64,000 nt of DNA from Owenia fusiformis (Eukaryota > Annelida > Polychaeta > Sabellida > Oweniidae). The translations under genes were made by a program, and so were the position numbers. The notes under the pieces were generated by a model. The model searched no databases. It was not told the DNA's origin and saw nothing but the letters and a program-made list of their open reading frames with translations. Within the stretch, counting starts at the first letter, position 1; each line of letters begins with the position of its first letter. This document shows positions 56,101 through 64,000 of this stretch, one piece after another. The stretch is taken from the NCBI GenBank assembly GCA_903813345.2, contig CAIIXF020000001.1:57460270-57524269 (forward strand), read 5' to 3'.

Positions 56101-57030
56101 ACTCCTTGCATTAAAATCTCCATTAATAAAAATAGCTTCTGGGTTAGAGTCAAGTGCCATATTGCATGAGTTTGAGAACCTAGTGCAGAATTCATTTGCC
56201 TCATTTTGAGTTTGCGATGGTGACCTATAATAAATTGCATATAGATATGACTTGTGGTTAATGCTCAATTCAATCCATAAGGAGTCTCCCTGATCATTCA
56301 TAAGGTCATTTCTAATTTTAAAAGGGATATCATCTTTAACATATATCAATAGGCCTCGATTTTTATTCGATTATACATGACAATGACCATCTATAGAATA
56401 ATCAGAAGAAACTGTCAAATCAGTTATATTTCCAACCTCACAAAGTCCAATAATGTCATTTCCATTGATCTGTATTCTATCTTTAAGTGCTTCAAATCTG
56501 GCATTTACATTTGCACTTATACTGTTTATATTTGAGAATAAAATCTTTGTGAGCTTAAAATGATTTGTAGGTCCTGGATTCTGATGAACATCATTACTCA
56601 GTAAAAGAATAGCTTGAACAGTATTAGGAATATAACATAAAATAGCACAGAATGGAATGAACAATAAAACTATACTAGCAAACATCTTCATTATGTAAAA
56701 TGTACCAAAATGTTTGTGATTGCTATGAATATAGACAATTGTGCCCATGAAAGTTAAACCATGGATGACAACTAACAATGTACTAATGCATCCAAATAAA
56801 ATCTTACAAGACTTCAAAGTGATTTGCCTGCTTGAATCTGCTCTGTAGAGCTCAAAACCACATATCAATGTAAGGCAAATGTACAATGGAATCCAAGAAA
56901 ATGAGTTAAAATAGTCGAGTATGCAACTGCTGCCATTTTTGACTTTTCTGTTATTAACTGATATAAAACACTTTCTACTGTTGTGTATTCCAACACTCAT
57001 CCTCCAGGCAGTGACACTAATGCCCATTTT
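53136..57030 (-). mobile_element. CR1-like LINE with membrane leader and 2A-like motif (broken)
   Basis: A minus-strand non-LTR element ending in a 25-base poly(A) (plus-strand T run 53136-53160). From 57027: three hydrophobic segments (about residues 45-60, 76-100, 112-133), then NDVHQNPGP at 145-153, a 2A-like sequence, then an AP-endonuclease (NGDFNARSKQWW, RSCIDLLIS, NTDHCS), reverse transcriptase (VPQGSILGPLLF, FIYADDTSLY) and a C-terminal region with a CxC...HxxxxC cluster. Stops interrupt the frame near 56370, 55375, 54919 and 54457, and the frame shifts between 54455 and 54355 near an A run. 2A motifs are known at the N-terminus of some CR1-type elements of marine invertebrates. Confidence 0.85.
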
Positions 57031-57689
57031 AATATTAATTCATAGATGCAATATAAGAAAAGAAACCGTACTATTTACAGATAAATTATCTGATGTGTCA
57101 TGTCTGGTGAACATTTGCTATATGAAATACTGTTCCCTTGATTCCTTATAGTAGCTTATTGAATATGTAATAAAGTAGCTAAATACAGTGATAAGAAAGT
57201 AAGGGTTTCACACCAATTAGTTGAAGAGTTTCTCCACAAAACAACCTTTATTTTAAAATATTTAGTTAAAATTGATTAAAGTCAAGATATAAAACAAATG
57301 TAGAAAAGTACAGTTATAGTACTTGACTTTTACTGTAAGTGTTTGGCTCTGAAAACGGCAAACTCAGTGTTCTATCTGTTCAAAGGCAAAAACTTTTGAA
57401 AATATGTACAGAGTAACTCATTTCAGGTGAGCAGTGTTTCAGTAAAGTGAAATGCACCTATTAGCGCTACTGATTGGCGCAATGTAAGGTCATGACCTTG
57501 GATCTATGCCAAAACAGTGTTTACATTGAGAGTGATATATACCCGCACATAAGTTTCACTGTAACATAAATGTATGGTTTGTTTCAAGTATATATCTTCT
57601 CAGATCCCAATGTGGAAAAAATATAAATTCTGCACTTATATTTTAATACTATCGAAGTGTAATTAAAACCATTATGATATCATCATATT

Positions 57690-58990
57690 GATATCATCAT
57701 ATTGATATATGATGCCTGTGTTGAGAATGCTTTGTACAATTTATGATAAAATGAAATTCATCCTCCACACATTTACATATATTACACAACCTTTCATTAA
57801 CTGGTTTAGGTTTGGGTTTTATGTGTCTTCCAGATTCTATTTTTAGCCGATGTGAACTTAACCTAAATCTACCTATTGCTAATCTATATTTTTTATTATC
57901 TAGGTTCAAATATGGTTCTAATTCAAAATCTTTCTTAAATAGCTTATATGTTCTTAATATAGGATATTGTAAAATATCATTTCTCCAATTATTTATAAAT
58001 GCATTCTTTAGTTTCTTGTCAACCAAGTTTACTAAGTTGTCTGGATTTTGACTTTGGTCATCCCAATACTCTGTTAGTTCACATTTGTGAAGAATATCAT
58101 AAACTTTTCCAGACCATGATTTAAATCCTAATTCATGTTTTTCTTGACCATATAAATAAGCTTGATTTAAAATATTAGATTCTGGTAGTTTTATAAGTCT
58201 TAACCAGTATTTTATCAAAGATAATTCAATTTTGATAGATAAGGGAAATCTACCGAGGTCACCATATACTGCAGGATTAGCTGTTTGAGTTTTGACTCCT
58301 AGAATAGATTTTAAAAAGGACAAATGCAATGTTTCAATAGATTTCATCTGTTTCTTATCATACCAAATCTCACACCCATAACAAAGTATTGGACTGACTA
58401 ATGAATCAAAAAGGTGAAGAGCAACATCGGGTGGTACATCATTGAATTTCTTATACTGTTGTTTGATTTTGAATATTGCCTTTCGTGATATTTATATTTA
58501 TTTACACGTTCAATTTCTTGATTATTAAAAGTGAAAGGATGTGAATATTTAGAGTTAAAAATCAGTACCTTTGTCTTAAGGGTGTTGACTATAAGTCTAT
58601 TAATTTTACAGAAAGCAAAAAGTGAATCTAATAACAACTGAAGTCCATTTTGTGATTCTGAAACAAGTACAAGATCATCTGCCCATAGTAGATGATTAAA
58701 ATTGACATCATTCAAAGTAACACCACATCTGGGTGGTAATATTTCATTTAAGTCATCTATGAAATGATTGAATAAAAATGTACTTAAAACACTTCCTTGT
58801 AAAACTCCTATTTTAGTGTCCGCCATGTTTGTTTTTGGAAATTTTAGAAATCTCCAATGGGTGAGATCTAAATCTAAGATGGAAAAGTCCTTAAAAACAA
58901 CAGTCGATTTTGTGAAAACAACTGGTGAAAATTGCCTGTTGCCTGCTGCTAATGAAACCCCTGCTTTCCTCGTCTGCCTCATCCTGGCTC
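57690..58990 (-). mobile_element. 5'-truncated LINE (CR1/L2-like RT and C-terminus)
   Basis: 58982-58398 carries GVLQGSVLSTFLFNHFIDDL and LLWADDLVLVSES, the RT catalytic box. 58347-57697 carries the downstream thumb-like region (GDLGRFPLSIKIELSLIKYW) and a CxxC...HxxxxC-like zinc motif (LCNICKCVEDEFHFIINC). The two parts are in different frames, so at least one frameshift separates them; the endonuclease is missing. It ends in an atatcatcatattg-type short repeat (57675-57710), as is typical of such 3' tails. It is not the same family as its neighbour. Confidence 0.75.
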
Positions 58991-58999
58991 CGTTAGGGT

Positions 59000-60690
59000 C
59001 TACAGGCTACTAACAAAGACTCTAGTCTATCATTTATTCAAAAAATATAAAACAGAAATACAGGAATATATTGATTCCTTTTATTCCCTGATTTTTTCGA
59101 TCTAGCTTTTTTGGTGGCTGTAAACTGGATAAACGGGGCTGCCTTGCTTCTAGTGACTTAAATTACTACATGCTAATAACTATCACATTTTCCCAACCTG
59201 ACTGACTCACTAGAAATAGAATAATGAATAGGACTTTCATTTATAAATTCGCGAGAATTTTAATTCTAGCAAGTCAGGTTGTGAAAAAGGTAGTATAGGA
59301 GTCTCGACCTTATACTCGAGACGGGGATGCTCCTGTACTAAATTGACCAAATCTTAGAGAGAATAAAATTTTTGAACCTAGAGGTACTTTTGGAGTTGAT
59401 TTCTTTTAATCACCAGTTAATATGTGTGATATGTTTGTCCCAATAGAATCTTATATGATAAATTGCTAAACTTACCACAACTTTGGGTTTTAGGCCGATA
59501 TAAAGATGGCAGTACCAGAATCCAATATTATCTTTTTCTCTCAGAGCAAGGAGGATTGGCAGCCAACAGTGCAACATCGATATTCCCCAACAAAGCTAGC
59601 ATCAGTCCTGGAGTCGCTATTTCTCACTTTAAAAATTGAATCGCAAGTTGGAATCGTATTACCAAACAAAAAAGTTCAAATCACGCAAGTAGCGATCAAC
59701 ATCAGTAGTGGCTTAATTAATGCCATTTAGTTAAAATATTTTGAATGCTGATTGTGAATTTATAGCCAGGTAAATGTCTGACAATAATGACGCCAGCTTT
59801 GTTGGAGAATATCGTTCATTCTCCCTGCAGCCGTAGAAATATACAGGCACAATCAGCAATATCGCATCACTTGGAGATTAAACAATATGGAGTTGGAACT
59901 CTGGTTTCCAATCCTCCTTGCTAGAATTGTCAATAAACACAGACAGATTACTATGCCATCTTTATTTCAAAAAACTTAACATATTGACGGATTGAAAATA
60001 TTATTTGATATAATCTAATTGTAAGCTCCAATATGACCCGTTTGAGCTGTTTTTTGGTGTCTAATGATCAAGTACTTATCAATCCATTGGAAATACTATG
60101 AAGATCAAAAGTAAGTCTTTATTTTGCCAAAGAACACTGAAAAGTATGCATAGAGTCACTTTGAGAGTGGGAAATTGATTATGATGCCTCATATTGTTTA
60201 GCGGAATTTGTGTAACAATTACATCTCCCATATTTTTTCTTTATAGATTAATTTAATAGATTGATTTAGCTGTATTTCAAACGTAAATGATCTTGTTTGA
60301 CAATGCTATCAGCCTTGACATTGTCTTTATCTAGTTCAATTATGGTTCAAACATTTGTATTTCTCAATCATGACTACAGTATATCAGATCGGGTCTTAAT
60401 GCAGAAAAAGATCAGATCAATAGAAGTCTGATCCTGATCAGAATTTGATATATTTTCATAGTATTAATCTGATGTATTGTATGCTGTTATAGTCTACCCT
60501 GAGAATCTCAGATAGATGAAGTAAATTTAATCCATGATTTGATTAGTCTTGAGAATCATTTCTGAATTGACTACTAATAAAGGCCAGTCAAACTAATGGA
60601 AATAAGTCAGCAGTGGTCTAAAGTTCCAAAATACATTGATACTGTACTTGTAATTGTGAGGTTTTTCATCTTGATGTAAAAACTCACTCA
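59000..60690. other. Intergenic, nothing firmly recognised
   Basis: A hairpin at 59187-59290 (caacctgact and agtcaggttg arms) and a short gtctcgacc/tcgagac hairpin near 59303-59335. A plus-strand ORF of 74 codons at 59506 (MAVPESNIIFFSQ) has a reasonable start context but no known domain; part of it (gcaaggaggattgg) is mirrored at 59913-59928. Confidence 0.35.
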
Positions 60691-61396
60691 TACAGTGCAT
60701 GAAATAAGGATTTTTTTAACCTAGACATTTTGGCAGGCCTGCCAGATTTTAACAAGCCATATCATTTTTTCTCAGGCCAATTTTTGGCAGGCTGTTTCTT
60801 CCTTCTCTGGCCAAAAATTTCACTTATTACCATATTTCTCCACAACCACTCTAAATTGAGATTTAGTTTAGTACAATATTAACAAAGATAAAACTAATTG
60901 CATATTGCATGTCATGTATCATTCACTATACTGTACTTGATGACTTAACCAACAGCCTGAGTGTGTTGATCCCCCCTAGATTCACCTTGCAAAAACATGA
61001 GGAACATGTACATATTGATCAAACTAAATTGTACTGATTTTGGTCGGTTTAGAATTGCTCAGAAATCAGAAGCTTCAAGGTATTCAAAAACACATATTAT
61101 GTACACAGACTCCACTAAAATTCAAGGTATATATCTGTATATTATTGGTGTCACGGTCAAAAAAATTCGGTACGGTTTGGATCGGTACAAATGGTCTCGG
61201 GATACGGTACTTTCGGGACGGGACGGGACAGACAGAACACTAAAAATGATGCAATCGTCTGATGATGACAGTTTCACTTTCACTTTCAGTTTCACTTTTC
61301 AAAATCACATTCAGAAATACGTCAATTAAATCAAATATAAAGCATCTGCCGCAAATGTGATCGGCATTTCACATAGTCTGCATGGTGTGGGGTCAA

Positions 61397-61505
61397 CCCA
61401 GTTGTCCGAAACCCAGTTGTCCGAAACCCAGTTGTCCGAAACCCAGTTGTCCGAAACCCAGTTCTCCGAAACCCAGTTCTCCGAAACCCAGTTCTCCGAA
61501 AATTA
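61397..61505. repeat. 15-bp minisatellite, left inverted array
   Basis: About seven copies of aacccagttgtccga, the later ones reading ...ttctccga. The encoded 'KPSCP' repeat is a by-product of the array. Confidence 0.85.
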
Positions 61506-63396
61506 AAAAATTAAATGTCTTAGTAACGAATCTTGTCGCAACTTCGCGAATCAGGACAGCATTGGTATCACGTTGACATCGGTTAGCCCGGTCAATAATG
61601 GGTCCGAAAGTTCACGATCATATATATATTCTTACTAGATTCTCGGCACATAGACTTATATGGACATTCTACAAATTTTGAACCGCATTGTCCAGCACGA
61701 ATCGCACTCCTTCTTGGTGAAAATTCAAGACTGCCGCCAACATTTTTAAGAAAACGGTCCTCAAAATTTCAAAATTTCGGCCAACTTTTGGGTTTTAGGG
61801 AAGTTTTTTCTCTGACCTGAATTTGCCCCCCTTGTTTGTTCCCAGATCCGCCACTGGAAGTAATTGTTTGCATGGTAGAATGTAATGTAAAAGTTTGTAT
61901 TTGAAATTGGCCACTTTTTATTTTTGGATTGCTTTAAAAGAATCCAAGTATGTTGAAACAGCATTTGACTATTTTGAATTTCACAAAGATTAATTCAAAA
62001 TGATTCCAAATATGTTTAGTTGCTATAAGTTCCAGCAAGATTGAATATATGTCTCTAGGACTTGCATGTATATCCAAAAATCTATAATGCTTCAATTTAC
62101 AGTCATAAAACCTTAAACTTACATTTGTATTAACATATATACGTACATCTGCTTGCCTCACTAAATATTTTAACTATATATTGAAATGGCAAAGATTGCT
62201 TAACAGTTATATATTCTGCCATCCGTTTGACCCTAGATTTGAGCTTCAGACCCTATATTTAAGGGGTCAGTACCCGGTGTTTGTAACAAATGGCAGGCTG
62301 TAACAATGTAAATGTTAATGCCTTAATCGTTAATGGATGAAGTGGGATGGGAGGTATCCTACTTATAGAGGTCCATTTAACATTAATGAGTTGGTCTTGG
62401 CACTCTGAAATGTTCCACTTGACATATTTCACTCCAATCCATCTAGCTCTATGAACGAGCACTCTTTCATTGGTAAAGGGTGTATTTGAGAGTAAATATC
62501 AACTGAACGATTCCTCCATGGGCTAGTATTTAGCCTAATAAAAACTGTCGAAAGATGAAAATACAGGTGATACAGATCTTCAAATAAACAAAGTTAAATT
62601 ATGCTATTCTCATTGCAAAGTGGCGTTTACATATTAACATACATAGGGGTCTACAATTTTTAAACCAATTTTCTTTATGCCCCATGGGGCTTTTTGAGAG
62701 GGAACAACATTTTTCCAATGCGTGATGGGCGTTCATAAAAGGGAAATAGTTTTCCCAAGCCAGTGGGCATTTATTTAGTAAAGTTAATGTCGTGTACATC
62801 TTTTGAAACCCAAAATTATTCTTCATTTAGGTACTCTGTTCGAGAAATAGAGATTAAATTCAAAAAGATGAAGTGAGTACATGGCGAAAATGAAACTTCT
62901 TGCGAATGGGAGAACATCCAATTTGATACGAGGACAGCCTGTCTTCGTTTCCAGTTAATCCCAAGTGATTACGTTTAGAATGTTTTGTTCTTTTACATTT
63001 TACGATTTGATAAGAGACAGAGACTAAGAAATTAAATGCGACGAAACATTTTGACAACGTAATATGTGTACTATTTTTTCTTAAAGTTTTATGCGTTAAC
63101 TTATTTTATCGGTTTCAAAATGTTTCATTTTATTTTGCCTATATGAAATGTATTGAATAAGATAAGATCAACTGTTCCGTAATATATATTGTGTTTTGAT
63201 GACCTTTTTTAGAATCACAATGTAAAATAAATCCCCCGTTCCTGTCATTCTGGTAACGCCGTGTAATGGATGCAATTCAAAGTGAGAGAGAGATCTATAC
63301 ATCAGAATGCGTCCATGCCATTAATTTTGCCAAATACATGACATGAAACTGGCTTGAGGTGCGTCCCCCTTTATCTGGTAAATTATGACTAAATTT

Positions 63397-63486
63397 TTCG
63401 GACAACTGGGTTTCGGACAACTGGGTTTCGGAGAACTGGGTTTCGGAAAAATGGGTTTCGGAGAACTGGGTTTCGGACAACTGGGG
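63397..63486. repeat. 15-bp minisatellite, right inverted array
   Basis: About six copies of tcggacaactgggtt, the reverse complement of the unit at 61397-61505, with the same caact/gaact variation. Confidence 0.85.
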
Positions 63487-64000
63487 TGCACCCGCATGGT
63501 GTACTATCACCAATTCGTTTACCTTGTGATATCGGAGTCCCAAAATACTTCCAAACTGCCGACTTTTTCGACTTAGATGCCGGCTCGATTTTTCAATTTC
63601 TTTCCTACATCCGGCATACTGATAATGCACTCGATTTGCGAACGACAATTAAGAAATGAGTCATTCATAGCCAATCAAAATCACCGTAATTTCAACAAAC
63701 AACAACAGCCAATCGAAAGTCACATTATATCTTGTGCTTCGGTACCAAACAAAAATATTTTGAAATGTTTTTCAATCTTCAACAAAAGTCATGAAATAAG
63801 CCGAAAACGCAGGGAATTCGGAGGATTTCCGGACTGATATGTAAGTTCTATTCATGGGCAATCTAACGAATGCCACAAATGTCTAGCAGGCCAAAATGTC
63901 TGGGTGTTTTTATCAAAACAAGCCATCTATAATTTTGTCAGGCCAATGGCCGATGTCGGACGTCTATTTCGCGCACTGTCATATCCAATAAAGGTTGTTT

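Larger units (their letters stand above)
60693..63978. mobile_element. 3.3-kb DNA transposon-like unit with 5-bp target duplication
   Basis: Ends CAGTGCATGAAATA and TATTTCGCGCACTG are inverted, flanked by TCATA (60688-60692, 63979-63983). Subterminal regions also mirror each other (gacattttgg, ggcaggcc, aagccat, caggccaa). Inside are two 15-bp arrays in opposite orientation. No transposase is recognised, so it is probably non-autonomous. Confidence 0.65.

Noticed and set aside
61382-61576. Ser/Pro/Cys/Lys repeat protein
   Set aside because: Translation of a 15-bp minisatellite; the mirror array at 63397 gives a different frame product and no flanking coding sequence.

Overview
The window is AT-rich nuclear DNA of an invertebrate animal: coding exons of about 80-300 bp with GT-AG introns, many mariner, piggyBac-like and hAT-like DNA transposons, two LINE copies, an LTR retrotransposon, and long minisatellites. 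Repeat style (dispersed 'aaaatggccgccatttt' phrases, (CAGA)n/(GACG)n tails, a CR1-type LINE with a 2A-like motif) suggests a marine lophotrochozoan such as a mollusc, but the species cannot be fixed from sequence alone.

Layout. 1-7.7 kb: a foldback repeat, then the last two exons of a plus-strand gene for a secreted-looking cysteine-rich protein. These exons lie in two nearly identical 1.4-kb duplicated intron blocks, each carrying the same dead mariner. 7.9-16.9 kb: a 162-bp tandem array split by a young-looking chromodomain-type Ty3/gypsy element (minus strand). 18.0-21.3 kb: about 68 copies of a 49-bp minisatellite. 21.3-48.4 kb: 18 phase-compatible exons of one minus-strand gene, recognised as a probable SHOC1/ZIP2 family meiotic crossover gene, whose C-terminal part is not seen. 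Two plus-strand genes are nested in its introns: a BTB-domain gene (26.7-29.6 kb) and a single-exon somatomedin-B-domain secreted or anchored protein (42.2-43.8 kb). The largest intron also holds a 4.4-kb inverted-repeat structure. 49-52 kb: nested foldback and MITE insertions upstream of SHOC1. 53-59 kb: a broken CR1-like LINE with transmembrane segments and a 2A-like motif, followed by a second truncated LINE. 60.7-64.0 kb: a 3.3-kb transposon with 5-bp target duplications and two inverted 15-bp arrays.

The most striking observation is that the 49-bp minisatellite is an expansion of the end of a SHOC1 coding exon together with its 5' splice site, so the intron downstream carries dozens of copies of a strong splice donor. 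Also notable are the cysteine-rich exon pair, in which exons differ by about 20% while most of the flanking intron differs by about 1%, and the 2A-bearing membrane-type LINE leader.
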